Notes: generated by a model not told the origin, from the letters alone. A stretch of 64,000 nt of DNA from Eremophila alpestris peregrina (GCA_009792885.1 WMCF01000025.1:7689771-7753770), one strand, 5' to 3'. Shown: positions 1 through 12,389, counted from the first letter of the stretch. Numbers and translations: made by a program.

Positions 1-2214
1 TTCTCACTTTATATCATGTGCTCCAGCCCCTCAGCCATCTCCTTCTGGCCCCCTGCTAGATTAACTGCAGTTCTGTAGTGCTGCAAAGTCTATAGCAGCT
101 TTTGCCTTTTGATTTATTTGTGCCTCTTCCACTATCCAGCTGTGCAACTCTGAGAAGACCAAACCACAATAATTTTTCTTTTTCTCTTGCCACTTTGTTA
201 ACTATGTCCTTTTGGGATGTGAATGCTTACAAGTAGGAATTGCTTCTACCACTTGTATGTACCAAGTGTGTTCCAAATATATCAGGATTCTGTTCTCTGT
301 TGGCTTCTGGGCATTGCTACAATAGAAAAAGCAATAATACTTATCCACAGTAAGCACAAAGGAGAAAAATACTGCAATAGGACAAAAAGAGAATTACTTA
401 ACCGTAAGTAAAAGCCAAAGTATGAAGTGGAGAATGATGATATTTTATTGAGCCCAGATGGTTATTTCACAGAGCAAAAGCAGAACTCTGTAGAAGTTGG
501 AAAACCCACCCATTTTTGCTTCACTGCCTGAAGCTACTATCATTGTACCTTCCACAGTCTCTGGACAAAGATGTCGACCTTGGGAATCTCACCTCCCAGT
601 TCCTTTACCCTGGATTGCTCTCTGTAGGATGGGTTTCGCCAGAGTCTCTCTCTGGTTTTATGCCAACTGAGCTTACTTGAAATGCTGGTGTTGTGTTGTT
701 ATATGTGTAATGGCTGAGGACAAAATCAGGCTGTAGATGTGAGGTGTCTTTTCAGAAGGTTCCTGGGATGCCAGATGTTTTATCTCATAGTGAAACATAG
801 GGCCTCTCCTTTTTTTCTGGTGACTTACTGAATGCAGAGCAAACTCAGTGTTTCTCAAGTCGTGGCAGGATATCTGGGTAGATATTCACACAAGTGGTAT
901 TGATAATCTCATTCATGTAAACAGGTGGCCAGCTGAAGAATATAATATGCCATTAAGTGGAGGTTCATGTTCCTCACTATATTGTTCAAGGGTAAATAAA
1001 CTTTTATCACTAAACACAACTTTAACTACCTTAGTAGTAATTTAGAATTTTCATATGCATATTTATTTTAAGTTTCTGAGTGAAGCAAGCAGAGACTGTG
1101 TGCAAATTCAAAACACAGTGAATGAGAATATTGCTATGTGTTTCCAAACTTTTTCTTCAAAAGATTTTTTGCCAAAATTTTCTTTTGTCCAAAGTGTTAA
1201 AGGAAATCTCCTCATTTCCAGTTTCTACATTAAGTTTTGGAAGCATGTTCTGTTGCTTATTTCCCAGTTCTTCAGGGTCAAAAATGGAAAAAAAAAATAT
1301 TGACGAATCATTAGTAGAAATACACAGGAACAGACCATTAAAATTACTACTGGTAGAAAAAAGTTTGCTCACTTTCATTTTTTCCTCTGTCTCATAAATA
1401 AAAGGTTTGGATAGTCTCAATGACTAAAGTCATAGCAGTAATTAAATACTCATCCTCCATGTTGTAGTTTAAAGCCCAAGTTCTTACTTTCTCTCATAGA
1501 AATAACATACATTCAAACAAGTAGATTAAAAGACAAGGAAAAATAAAGGAATTGTCCTGGAACAAAACTGAAGATCAAATTACTAAAACCAAATGAACAC
1601 AAAACCCAAACAGAAAATCCCCTCCAATTCAATTTATTTGCTGTTGAGATTCTCTTAGGTGAAGTCAGAAAATGTAATTCAACTCCTGCCTATTTTAAAT
1701 TATTAAGCCCCATGTGATAGGGTAAAAAAGATGTTTGGAGTTTCTGGGTCAACTGTCTTCCTCAGCAGTGTTTCTTGACACAAAAAAGTATAGGATTCCT
1801 GACTTTCCTGACCTGAAAATTTTGTTTACAGAATTTTCCTTTTTGTCTGGATAAAAACCTGCAGTTTTTCTTTCCACAAATAAATAAAATAATCCAGCAG
1901 GTTTTTTCCCTTGAAATTATTTAGATTGCTCTAAAAAATTCCATTAACATACAGCAGTCTCTTTTAAATTAGCAACTTTTAGTGCTTCTTTGGTATGCAT
2001 ATGACAGAGTTGCCTGTTTTTTGAAATTAATAGTTCCATGGAAATATCAAATCAGTACTCAGTGATGGCCAAAATCCATAGTAAGTGCTGGTAAGTTAGT
2101 AGAGAAAGAATAGACAATAAAAGATACTGGTACGCTACTGCCATGCAGTTCTCAAACAGTTCCTTGACAACTTCCTTCTCTATACAACTTGACTGCAAAA
2201 AAGGCTAGAGCAGG
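1..2214. other. AT-rich non-coding stretch
   Basis: No transposon, RNA gene or convincing coding frame is visible. Open frames reach at most 91 codons, overlap one another on opposite strands and resemble no family I know. The stretch is AT-rich with scattered A and T runs, as is usual for intergenic or intronic bird DNA. An unrecognised ancient repeat cannot be excluded. Confidence 0.6.
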
Positions 2215-2684
2215 ATTGGAAAGCATATGGACACGGTCAGCACTGAAGACAAAGGATATGGGAAGCCTCTGCATGAGAACAACTTTACAATAACTCTTCT
2301 ATTTACGTTGGAGAGGACCAAGATAATGGAAAAGGCACCAAAAAAAGCCAACAAAATCAAGAGTGCCCAGAGAGAGGGAGAGGATACAGGTCACTGCTCT
2401 TTCCAAAAAACCCCTAGGAGCCATCAAATCAGGCTAGTAAGTAGCAGGTTCAAACCAATCAAAGGAGGAGGTTCTTCACCCAATAACTATAGAACTCTCT
2501 TGCCAGCTGCTGGTGAGGACTGATTGTTTGCCCAGTTTGAAGGGAGAAGGAATGGTGTAAAAGAGATACATCCATGGAGTGGTCAAATACAGAGAAGTCA
2601 CTTCTGTGCTGGCAAGTTTCCAAGCAGTGATTCCTTGATGCTGGAAAAGTATTTGGGGCATTTATCACTACATGTTTTCTCTAT
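2215..2684 (+). mobile_element. Ancient CR1 LINE 3' fragment
   Basis: Decayed CR1 non-LTR retrotransposon fragment in plus orientation. The part from about 2410 to 2510 follows the old amniote CR1 type: a segment reading ctaggagccatcaaatc, then gtagcaggttcaaac, then a ttcttcaccc stretch and an aactctcttgccag stretch, in the same order as in that family. The downstream part (2545-2680) is more diverged and the family's terminal repeats are not recognisable. The left boundary is uncertain. It abuts a younger CR1 fragment of the same orientation that begins at about 2687. Confidence 0.7.
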
Positions 2685-2686
2685 TT

Positions 2687-3113
2687 GAGTGAGGGGCTTG
2701 GAACACAAGCCGTATGAAGAACGACTGAGGGAGCTGGGGTTGTTTAGCCTGAAGAAAAGGAGACTCAGAGGTGACCTTATCACTCTCTTCAACTTCCTGA
2801 AGGGTGGTTGTGGTCAGCTGGGGGGTTGGTCTCTTTCTCCAGGCAACAACAGACAGAATGAGAGGACACAGTCTCAAGGTGTGCCAAGGGAGATACAGGC
2901 TAGATTTAAGGAGGAAGTTTTTCACTGAAAGAGTGGTCAAATACTGGAATGGTCTGCCTGGGGAGGTGGTGGAGTCACCAACCCTGGATGTGTTTAAAAA
3001 AAGACTGGATGTGGCACTTGGTGCCATGATCTAGTTGAGATGTTAGAACATGGGTTGGACTCGATGACCTTAAAGGTCTCTTCCAAGCTAGAAATTCTGT
3101 GATTCTGTGTGAT
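2687..3113 (+). mobile_element. CR1 LINE, 5'-truncated, intact 3' end
   Basis: Good match in order and spacing to the last few hundred bases of avian CR1. It covers the end of ORF2 (from gtgaggggcttggaaca) through ctggaatggtctgcctgggg, and the 3' untranslated hallmark gggttggactcgatgacct at 3053-3071. It ends in the octamer-type tail (attctgtgattctgtg) at 3094-3109. Truncation at the 5' end is usual for CR1, whose full length is about 4.5 kb. It looks younger than the fragment directly upstream because it is much closer to consensus. Confidence 0.97.
2689..3034 (+). pseudogene. CR1 ORF2 C-terminal remnant, frameshifted
   Basis: This is the last roughly 110 codons of the CR1 ORF2 protein, the endonuclease/reverse transcriptase that copies CR1 RNA into the genome. 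The catalytic domains are missing; only the C-terminal tail is present. The frame starting at 2689 carries the conserved YEERLRELGLFSLKKRRLRG region. The continuation LRRKFFTERVVKYWNGLPGE lies in a different frame, open from 2804 to 3034. A frameshift between about 2800 and 2880 therefore separates the two halves. The piece cannot encode a functional protein. The identification rests on the order of conserved blocks known from CR1 elements of chicken and other birds. Confidence 0.9.
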
Positions 3114-3871
3114 TTTTATATTCTTTTCCTGGGTATCTGAGCTGCTGATAGCGAAGGCAGAGGTATGAGGCCCTCCATGCCTGTGTGGCAGTGGCCAAAG
3201 AACTCTACTTCCTGCATGAGCACCCATGACCTTCACTCTTTCCTCATATCTGTAGGTTTTCTCTACCTTCTACAAGCCACTGCCAAGGCAAACCTTTAGC
3301 CAAGTTCACCACATTTTGACTTTTCCTTTATTCTGCATTATTCATGGCTTTGTATCAGCCATGCAGAGTCTCTCTGCACACTGAATTTGTGCAGCTCCAA
3401 TTCATCCTCTTGCTGTAGGTGTTGTTTAGAAACCAGCTCAGAGCTTTTTTACACCTGCCCCAACTGCCACTGCTGTCTGTCTGTGCTGTCTGTCTGACTT
3501 AGGGCAGCTGAGCCATAGGAGAGCCTTAGTAGGTTGCTACAGATGCTGCAGGTGCCATTGGGAAGAATGCAAAGGCAAAGGTGAAGGGAAGGGAGGACGT
3601 TTATTGTAATCATGCCCATTTTGTGTGGCCTTGCCAAGCTCAAAGGTCCTTACTGATTGGTGGAGGCTCTCAGAAGTGAGGTGTGAGCAGGTGCCATTGT
3701 GAGTATTCCACATGCCAAGCAGAAATTCACTCAGATTTTGGTGGGCCCTGGCCAGAGCAACAACTATAGCTGATCTCCCCAGGCCAGCAGCACAGGTACA
3801 AACTGGCATTCAGATTTTTGTCATCAATGTGGCACAAAAGACTGAAGCAATGGTCACTTTCTCCATCTGGA
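3114..3871. other. Unassigned stretch with short CTGT repeat
   Basis: There is no recognisable gene or transposon. Around 3473-3497 the sequence repeats ctgtctgt twice with an interruption, a short degenerate microsatellite. Composition is somewhat less AT-rich than the surroundings, especially at 3120-3240, which may be part of an old repeat that I cannot name. Open frames of up to 90 codons overlap on both strands and look fortuitous. Confidence 0.5.
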
Positions 3872-3975
3872 GTCACAGAACCATGGATTCTTAGAATAAT
3901 ACTGGTTGGGAGTCACCTCTGCAAGTGTACTTGTCAAACACAACATTCTTCATCTTCCTGAAAAGACCTGCAAAT
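3872..3975 (-). mobile_element. Possible CR1 3'-end scrap
   Basis: The plus strand reads agtcacagaaccatggattc, then an agaataatactggttgggag stretch and a cacctctgcaagtgtactt-like run. This follows the usual order at the reverse complement of a CR1 3' end (octamer tail, then the ggttggaa...acctct block). It is short and diverged, so the call is tentative. Confidence 0.4.
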
Positions 3976-6424
3976 TAAAACATAGAATTTAGTCTCCAAG
4001 GTATCAGCACTCTTCTTGGCATTCCTTGCTAGCTCACAAGTTATTTCTGGCTTAGTGCTCTGGCTTCTGTTAACATTTCTCAGGTGCACAGTGGTGCCCA
4101 CACATTGCATGGCTAATCTTGTATCTAATTCAGATTAGAGAATTCATTTGAATGGCACAGCAGCCAAAGAGTTTCTGCCAGAAGAAGGTTAAGGAGTGGA
4201 TTGCAAAATGGTGAATGCAGAGTGGGTAATGCCCACATGGAGACAGGCTCACATCCGAGCAGAAAAGGCTATTAAAGAATTTTAACACAGTACTATTTAC
4301 AGCTGTGGAAGGCATAAAATATTTATGTAAATACTATTCCAGTAACAGGGAGCCAGAAAGGTTGCTCTCTGGTTTCTTTATTAAAAAAATACAAGAGGTG
4401 TTTTATAACATGAATTTATTTTTAAAGGCTCAGTAGATCACATCATACGTGGTCGAACTTGTAGTCTTCATAAACTCCAGATTTTCTAAAAGAATTTTGG
4501 ACCATATTGCATTATTTCTATCTTCTATTCCATGTTATTTTTTACCTTTTATGATGGTTCATCTGGTGAAATTTAATCTTTTAAGTGTGTTATTGTAAAT
4601 GAACACCAATGAATGTTACATAACATAATTTGCTACTTTTCTATACCATTGAACTAGAGTGAATAAAATAAATTTAAATATAAAACATTTAAATTATTTC
4701 TGCTCTTATGTGTCTTGTGTGAGGTGATACACTACATGAAGGTAGGATGGGGAAGGCAGAGTGATATTCAGATGCAACAGGTGTGTTTTGGTTCTGGTGC
4801 CATATGGAAACAGCAGTTCTAAGTTCCTCAGGTAGTATTGGGTTCCAAATTTTGTACAGTATTTAGCACTCATTGAGTGAAAGAGACTGCAATTTATGGT
4901 TAAATAAGATTCCAGAAGAGTAGTGAGAATAGGAAGAAACAAAAGGGGGTTAAGTTGACCAGTGCTGTAAACTTTCATTTTCAAAAGATATTATTACTCC
5001 AAAAGTAAAAATATACATTATTTAATTCTTCAAGAAAATAATAATAAACAAACCTTGCTCATGACTTTTGTCAACTAGCTGGAGATTCCCATTGGGAAAG
5101 AGCATGAGAACAGAACAGAACAAAAACATGTCCTGTGTGTGGTTGTATGGATGAGAAGGAGTTGAGTTTAAAGATCCTGGTTCATTCCAAAGGACTGAAA
5201 TGTGAGTCTGAATGGCTGAATATACAGGAAAAGATGAAGTGAATCTATCATCAGCACAACTGGTATGTTTTCTTTGTGAATGGGAAGTACCTTAGCTGTT
5301 CAAACCACAGCAAGGTTTGCTTTTGTCTTACAGACTGGAAATGTTCTATTTTCTGTTAGTTCCTTTTTCCAGGAGAAATGATCTTCACTATGAAGGTACT
5401 GTTTGATAGCTTACCTGCTATGGATATTTTGTTGTATTTAGCCTTAACACAGCACCTGCAGGTCTGAAAAATTCCCTGGGACATCAGACTTAAGCAGCAA
5501 CAAGTTAAGTGCCACAACATACAGATTTATTTATTTTATTTATAGGCATTTATTTATTTTAAATTAAAAGTATTTAAAGGAAAGCCTATCATAAAATGAA
5601 ACCCTACATAGAAATAAAATTACTGGATGCTGATTCTTGTCCACTTGCCTATATACTTATCTACACACCTTGGCAAAGAAAGTCCACCAAAGAAAACTGG
5701 CTGGTAGATACCATTTTGAATTGGTAATTTAATTATCCTGTTCAACCAGATCAATCCAATATATATCATTCCTTTTGGAAGTTTCCTACCACTTGTTCCC
5801 CTCTTATTCATTTTTAGCTCCTGTATCAGACTTCCAGGACTGCTCCAAGGAGAAAATGATCTTCAAGTTAAATTGGTTGTAAACTTCCCTGTTGATAAAA
5901 ACATTAATGACATTTATCAGAAGACATTATAACTTGAGTTTGATATACCATTACGAACTCAGGCACAATGTTATTATTTTAAGAATACATAAATGTCTTT
6001 ATACATTGATACTACTAAGTTTCATGAATAATAATTTTAATGATTCTTTTATCTTCTATTTTTAGTACTGAATGGCTTCAGGATAAGAAATTTCTTATCT
6101 GAAAATTCTTATTCTTATTTTTTGTGGCACAGAAATGAGGGTATCTCACAGCCTGCCTAAAAAGGTGTGAAGGAAGAAAAAAATTTATAAACAGGGCAGT
6201 TATTTCACAGAAAAAGTGGGATTTAGATATGCTTTTAAGGGAACAGTTTTACATTCCTAGTTTTGCATTCATTTGTCACATTTGTTGTGCCAAGAGATGG
6301 TCTTTAGCTCACTTTAGCTAAGCATGTATTGGTTATTTCAGATGTACCATTTTCTTTCTTTTTTTTTTTCTTTTTCCTGTTAAGTTGCATTGTTTCTTTT
6401 CCATTTTACACACTTCTACCATGA
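3976..6424. other. AT-rich non-coding stretch
   Basis: No gene or recognisable transposon. Many A/T-only runs occur (for example 5530-5580, rich in ttatttatt). Open frames stay under 93 codons. A T-rich run lies at about 6350-6378. Nothing in it suggests exons or RNA genes. Confidence 0.6.
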
Positions 6425-7245
6425 ATAACATTGATGGGGAATAGCTTGAATGCCTATGGATCTGAGAAGGGTAGCAGAATCCAGCATCCTTGACATGCTC
6501 AAGGGCAGGGCTACCATTCAGTAGAACTTGACAGGGTTCAGGGAGGGTCTGGAAGGAACCTTAAGAGACTCAACAAATCCTGTACCTGGGAAGAAGGAAC
6601 TGCTTGCAACAGCACAGGCTGGTGATGCTCTGGCTGGGGGAACAACTTTGCTGGAATGGGAGTCTTGGTAACAAGATGAACATGAGCCAACAGTGTGCTC
6701 TGGCACCCAAACAGGTCAACTCTACCATGGAGTGTATTAACAGGAGTGTAGCTGTCATATTGAGGAAAATTGCTGTTCCTTGCTGCTCAGCCTTCATCTG
6801 ACTGCTTCTCAAAACCTGCACTCAGCCTTGGGCCCCAGAAAGACCTTGACAAGCTGGAACACTCTGCAGAGGCCACCTGATCAGTCAAGGGACTGGAGCA
6901 TCTCCTCTGGGAGGAGAGACTGAGAGAAGAGAGCCCGTCAGCCTGGAGAGAAGAAGGCTTGGGGTGGGACACATGCCTAATAGCAGCCTTCTAAAACCTG
7001 CAAGGATATAATCAAGAAGATGGAAGAAGGCTTTCCATAGGTGTGTGTGCCAGTGGGATGAGGCAAGGTGTGTAAGTTGAAAGAACAGAGCTTCAGACTG
7101 GATAGAAGGAGATACTTTTCCAGCATGAAGATGGTCAAGCAGTGGATCAAGTTGCCTAAAGAGGTCATGCAGTCTCCATTCTTAGATATTTTCAAGTTCA
7201 GTCTGGGTAAAGTCTTAAATAACCTAGTCTGACCACATAATTGAT
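6425..7245 (+). mobile_element. Old CR1 LINE fragment
   Basis: Plus-strand CR1 fragment of about 0.8 kb, clearly diverged. It contains the C-terminal part of ORF2 at 6680-6780 (aacatgagccaacagtgtgctctggca). This is followed by a gggaggagagactgagagaag block at about 6910 and the late block agtggatcaagttgcctaaagaggtcatgcag at 7140-7172, which corresponds to the widely conserved caggctgcccagagagg segment. It ends near ttcaagttcagtctgggtaaag. No octamer tail is left, and a T-run at 7247-7257 follows. Boundaries are approximate. Confidence 0.85.
6604..6801 (+). pseudogene. CR1 ORF2 remnant within old CR1
   Basis: In this frame a block reading MNMSQQCALAPKQVN, followed a few residues later by CINRSVAV, matches the segment downstream of the reverse transcriptase domain in CR1 ORF2. 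There the usual form is LNMSQQCALAAKKAN followed by a GCIRRSVAS-like stretch. It is only about 40 recognisable residues in a degenerate element, with stops on both sides, so it is a dead relic rather than a gene. No catalytic residues are included. Confidence 0.8.
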
Positions 7246-7740
7246 GCTTTTTTTTTTGAATAATAGGTAAGAATGGATCACCTCCTGAGGTCACTCTTGA
7301 CCAGAATTTTTCCATCATCCTATGATCAACCTAGAAACCTTCCTGAATTTGCAGAAGTGCAAATACGTATTTATTTTTCAATATTAACACTGTTCCAAAT
7401 ATGGTTATTAACACTATGCAAGAAAGTAATTTCCTTTTGCACAAAATTTTTCCCTGTATAATTAGCTTCAGAGACTTTGCAAATCTTGGTCTATATTAAA
7501 CAAACTATATTCACTACTTTCTCCATGTGCATTTAGTAACAGCATTACAAAAACTATTACAATTAATTCTTGTGAATCTATTTTTACAGACTACTGTGAC
7601 TTCTGTTCTCTAAGAATGATCTACAATTTTTAATTATATTTGGCAGAGAAGGAAAATTGGTTTTGTGTTTACAGGCATTCTGGAGGAAATGAAATGTATT
7701 ATTCAGTTCAACATCTAATGTTTAATGATGGAACAGCAAA

Positions 7741-7813
7741 GTTATTTTTTGGGTTGTTTTGGGGTGTTTTTTTTTGTTTTTTTTTTTGCTTGTTTGTTTG
7801 ATTTTGTTTTTAG
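7741..7813 (+). repeat. T/G-rich low-complexity tract
   Basis: About 70 bases consist almost entirely of T and G, with runs such as ggttgttttggggtg, T9, T12 and tgtttgtttg. It is a simple-sequence tract, not coding. Confidence 0.9.
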
Positions 7814-7858
7814 GCTTTTTTGTGTTTTGCTTGAGAGGATTTTAACATATAAATATAC

Positions 7859-7872
7859 ATATATATATATAT
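7859..7872. repeat. (AT)n microsatellite
   Basis: Seven uninterrupted AT units, preceded by the AT-rich run ataaatatac. Confidence 0.95.
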
Positions 7873-8776
7873 CTTAAAAATATTTCCTACATATCCTATG
7901 GCTACACTGAGAGAAGAAGGCAAAGTTTTCAGTCTAATACTAGGCAATTCTACTTGAAATGTCAAACTTGAGCATTCATCATTAAATACATGTTACAAAG
8001 AGAAAAAATGATAAACCTATTGGTTATGATATTCATTGAGAAGACTGTACATGCAGACATCAGTACTTATTCCAGTGGTGTTACTTTATAGAAGGTGGAT
8101 CAGGTTCGTTGACAGAAATGGGCAGTACCATTCTCCCCCAGAAGAAATTGGCCATTGAAACATCTTTTAGGGATGTTGCAGATGTAGGAAGATGTCTTTG
8201 GAAATCATGAAACTGGAAGACGGATCTTCTAGGGAATGCTCTGATTCTTGATCTGCCAGCAACCCCAGCTCTTCTGTTTGCACTGCTTTTTTGCTTTACT
8301 TGCTATTTTTCTTATTAGATCTCTCAGACTTTTTTAATCCCATCCCTAGTAATTTATCTCTGGAAGTTATTTTAACCATTATTTCTAAGCACCAATGCAA
8401 TCCCAAGATAGAAAAAGAAAATAAAAATATACAAATGAACCCAAGCTAATTTCTAAAGCATGAGTTCAGGAAACTAACTTGAAGAAAGGGATACTGGACA
8501 AAAATACCCAAGTTTCTAAGGCAGATCTTTTATTAGACAATATAGCTTTATTCACCCTTATTCCAAAACACAAATACATTTCAGTAAAATCCCATATTTT
8601 AATACCTTCCATTAAAATGTTAATTCTTTTATGGCATATTACCTCATACTCAAAACTGTGGTTCTCTTTGACAGCAACAGAAAGTCTGCAGAAGATGATC
8701 AGGCAATGACACATTTATAATGGCTGTAACTTGCAGGTGAGGGATCACAGACTCTCAGATCAATTAGAAATGTCAG

Positions 8777-9235
8777 CACAAGGTGGGTTGACTCCCACCA
8801 GCACCTAAGCCACCTGCTGCTTGCTCACACCACACCAGAGGGATCAGAGAGAAAATCTTAAGGGGAAAAGCAAGAAAAATTTGTGAGTTTAGATGAAGAC
8901 AGTTTAGTAAGTGATGTAAAAAGAAGAAAACAAGAGCTGCACAAGCAATCATTCAGCGTCCCAGCACTGTCACGTCAATGCCCAGCCACACTCACACAAG
9001 TTTGAACACAAAGTTATGTCCTGCCTGTGTCCTCCCAAGCTCTTCCCTACCCCAGCATCCCAGTTTACTCAGAGTAAGAAACAGAGGAAGCTCTGATGCT
9101 GTGCAAACACTGCTCAGTAACTGCTGGAGCCTTCAAACATGTGCAATGAGCCCCATCAGTTCTGAAGAGGCCAACACAGTAGGTACTTTAATGAAAAATA
9201 TTCCAGGATGTTCCAGAACTGGGATGATTTCTATG
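8777..9235 (-). mobile_element. Decayed endogenous-retrovirus LTR
   Basis: Same family as the LTR at 14524-15114 and in the same orientation. Shared anchors in the same order are: the accagcacctaag / ctgcttgctcacacc start (8798-8827); the tttagatgaagacagtttagta segment (8889-8910) against the corresponding ttgagataaagacagtttaat of the other copy; aatgcccagcc (8978-8988); a tgtcctgcctgtgtcctcccaagctc stretch; and aaacactgctcagtaactgc (9105-9124). The second half is strongly diverged, so the right boundary is approximate. No internal retroviral genes adjoin it, so it is probably a solo LTR. Confidence 0.75.
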
Positions 9236-11374
9236 AAGAAACTGTCCTAATAGAAATAACTTCAATCATGCTGGAACAGAACAAAGACTTTAAGAAAGAA
9301 AACCAAAAAGTAAATACATTGACATTTTCAGAAGCTTTATGCAAAATATTTGCCATAATAAACAAAAGAAAATAAAACAATTAGTAACATGCACAATTTA
9401 TACTTAACTCAGTTTTACAGATCATTCCTTAAAGCAGAAAGAAACTATAGATTTTATGTAAATAAAAATCCACCCTCAGTGCAAGAGCAATACCTGTGAG
9501 TACTCACTGGAGAATTACTTGTAGTACAGGAAGAATATTCAAAAATGAAAAATAATTCATGAAGTATTTATAACTTGATATCAAATAGCAAGATGGAACA
9601 TGATAAGAGGGAAGCAGTTATTTGTTCTTTGAAGAACTACATCATTCTGATTTCTATATTTTTTTATCATTCTTCTTTTTTTATCATTCTATCTGTGATG
9701 ATGATGGCAGAGATGTAGTGCCTGTGTCCCTCCTATAGCTCACACCACCTACATTCACAAACAATGGAATTCTAGGACAGATTTTTTTTAACTGTTCTCT
9801 TGTTCAGCAAAATACTTCAGAATCCTGCATGTGAAGTGACATGACACAAACAACATCAGAAGTGAACCCATTAGTGAAAGGAATCAGCCATTACTTGATA
9901 ATCACTGAGCAGTGATATGCAACTCTCAAGTGGCCATAAAGCACACTCCCTTGCCGTAGATGAAGGAAGGCAATCATAATTTCCCTGAACAAAGTAGCTG
10001 GTTATCTGTGAGCGCCTGCCTAGAACTCTCAAATAGAAGGAAATGTTCCCTCTTTTGTGTCTATGTGTTTTGAACAAAGTTTTGAGGCTTCAAATGCACC
10101 AAAAGCTCAGGTGATTAAATTGCTACCTCAAAACCCAATCTTCCTTTATTACTTTTCCAACTCCATAAGGAAGTTTATTTTGAATACAGCTTTACAGACT
10201 TCCAGACTTGCAATGGGATTGTGATCATGTATCACATAATGTTGAATGTACAGTCTAGAACAGGCTATCATTTCAGAAGTTAGCCTTTATTTACACACCT
10301 GTTATCATAGGCTTCAAGGGTTCTCTCTTCAATTAAAGAAATATAATGTCATCACAATTAGCATAACTCAGCATTTGAATTTAATGCTTGGTCTCAGTTC
10401 CTGATTTCAACATTCAGGTATAATGTACAGATGTGAAGTTCCTCAGAGTGTCAGCTTTGTTACTGACAGCCACAAAAAGTGACTGAGGCAAACATGAAAC
10501 CAGAATGACAAAATACCACATCAACTATTCCATGGTGATGCATTCTTTGTGTAGGAACTCATTGTCTGTCAAGAACTGAAACAGGGACATTATTTGTAAC
10601 ACATATACATTTGTTATACAGAAGCACAAAACAATTTCTCTGGTTGTGCTATGTGCGAGTCAGTAACTGCACTGATAATACTGTACTTTATCAATAAAGA
10701 TTCTTGTCATTGTAATGCATGTGATTCCCATATGCAAATACTATCCACAACCATCTCAAAAGCTTTGGTGCACACTTACTGCCCTCTAAGCATTTCTTGT
10801 CTGGCACTGCAGACCATTCAGCTCAAATGACACTAGAATTAAAAGGCCAGGATGGGGTTGAAAAGGTTTATTTCAAGTAATTGCACAGTGCCACACCTGA
10901 AGAAATTACAGAAAACAAAAGTTTAATTTTCTCATGAAAAAAAGGTGTCTGTCCTACTGCCCCCTTCTGCCGTCTTACTTATTTCGTTCTTGAATGTAAA
11001 ATCTAATGCTAATGTAACCACCTCAAGTACTAAGCTGGGCTCTGAGAAAATGATGTGATCCTCCAGTGAGTGAAATTAAGATATACCAATTTTTAAAAAT
11101 AAGGATTCACAATGGGGTTACTTCTTTCCACATTTCAGAGGAAAAAAACATGTTTGCAGATAATTTTAAATTGCTGCTCAGTTTCAAAGCAGTCTGTTTC
11201 ATTAGAGTGAAAAAAACCCCTAAATCTAAAACCACCTCCTCACCCAAATTTCTCTAAAAGCCTAAGCAGCTTTTAGACAAGAAGAAAAGCCTTGGGATGA
11301 TGTAATTGCTGTGTTCTTCTACCCAAAGGGGTGCTAAAGAGAAAACAGACTTTTCTTAGAGATGCAGGAAGTGA
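9236..11374. other. AT-rich stretch, no gene
   Basis: No recognisable transposon or coding frame. A perfect 15-bp direct repeat (tttttttatcattct) lies at 9659-9673 and 9676-9690, separated by two bases. The part from about 9850 to 10750 has little low-complexity sequence and includes an octamer-type motif (atgcaaat, 10732-10739). It has the look of conserved non-coding DNA, but this cannot be shown without comparison to other genomes. Confidence 0.45.
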
Positions 11375-11600
11375 AGAGTGGAGACAATACTCAAATTGAA
11401 GAAGGGAAATTCCACGCAGACAGAAGGAGAAATTCGACTCCACAAGAGTGTCTGAGCACTCTCACAGGCTGCCCAGAGAGAAAGGGCAATCTCCATCCTT
11501 AGAATTTTTCAAAACATGCCTAAATAAATTCCTGAGCAAGACCTAGCTTTGAAGTCCATCCTGCCTGAAGCAAGATCAAGAGTCCAGATGACACTATTTG
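11375..11600 (+). mobile_element. Old CR1 LINE 3' fragment
   Basis: Diverged CR1 3' part. The block cacaggctgcccagagag at 11464-11481, followed by atctccatccttagaatttttcaaaacat (11489-11517) and a cctgagcaagacctagcttt segment, is in CR1 order. The upstream piece (caaattgaagaagggaaattcc) corresponds to the preceding end of ORF2. The diverged 3' end still shows gagtccagatgac, a decayed form of the ggaccagatgac hallmark. The octamer tail is lost. Confidence 0.8.
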
Positions 11601-12077
11601 TTTACAATGGGATTTTCACTAGAAGAACATTCATACGAATGCCTTAAATTCTGGGTCTGCTAGGGAAGAAAAATAGCTGTATTTCCAGCAGAACCAGGGG
11701 AAAACACAAGGTACTTTGGGAGCAAAACAGCTCTGCACATTTTCTTACCCTCCACTGTCTTTTATTGCCATGGTATTTCAATTCTTTACAAACATGAATG
11801 TTTTTACCTCTTACTAGCCAAATATAACATTATCACCACTTGCCAGACAGTGAATTAAACACACAAAGCAAAGCCCTAATTATCTTGGCCAAGGGTCAAA
11901 TGCAGAAGCTATAGCAAATGCAAGAGCAGAAACAAGTCTTCTGAATACTGTCCTAGAGCCTTAATTTTAAGTATTCATTGTTTGAAAATGGTTTGTTTAA
12001 ACTATTACCACAAAATGGTGAAGTAGTACCTGGGGCTGCTAAGCGTGCAAAATGCTGTTTGGTTCCTACCTCAGGCC

Positions 12078-12103
12078 TTATATAAGTGTGTTATATAAGT
12101 GTG
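12078..12103. repeat. 13-bp perfect tandem duplication
   Basis: Two identical units of ttatataagtgtg, directly adjacent. Confidence 0.95.
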
Positions 12104-12389
12104 TTATTTATGTTGGTAATGTCATTTAATTTGAAAACCAATACACCTTAGCAAGGTCTAACCTGTATCCAAATAATCCTGCTGACTCTATTCCAGCACA
12201 GGCAACAAGAAAAAATCAGATATAACATTTATAATACTAAAATATTTACACTGTTTCAAGGAACCTCTGCATGAAGCTCAATACTGAGAGGTGGACCAAT
12301 TAACACCTATAAATGTTTTATTTATGTCCACACTTTGAAACAAATTTAAAATCAGGACTTAGCCCCTGCTACCTAGTCATAACTGATAA

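Larger units (their letters stand above)
7246..8776. other. AT-rich non-coding stretch
   Basis: No gene or recognisable transposon. It contains a T/G-rich tract and an AT dinucleotide run (listed separately). Two antisense open frames of about 80 codons at 8466-8714 mirror each other and have no recognisable content. Confidence 0.55.

Noticed and set aside
2227..2523. 98-codon plus-strand frame rich in Lys
   Set aside because: It lies inside an ancient CR1 fragment and does not follow the CR1 ORF2 frame.
3470..3500. Possible CRISPR-like or direct repeat array
   Set aside because: It is a degenerate CTGT microsatellite. No spaced repeat array of CRISPR type occurs anywhere in the window.
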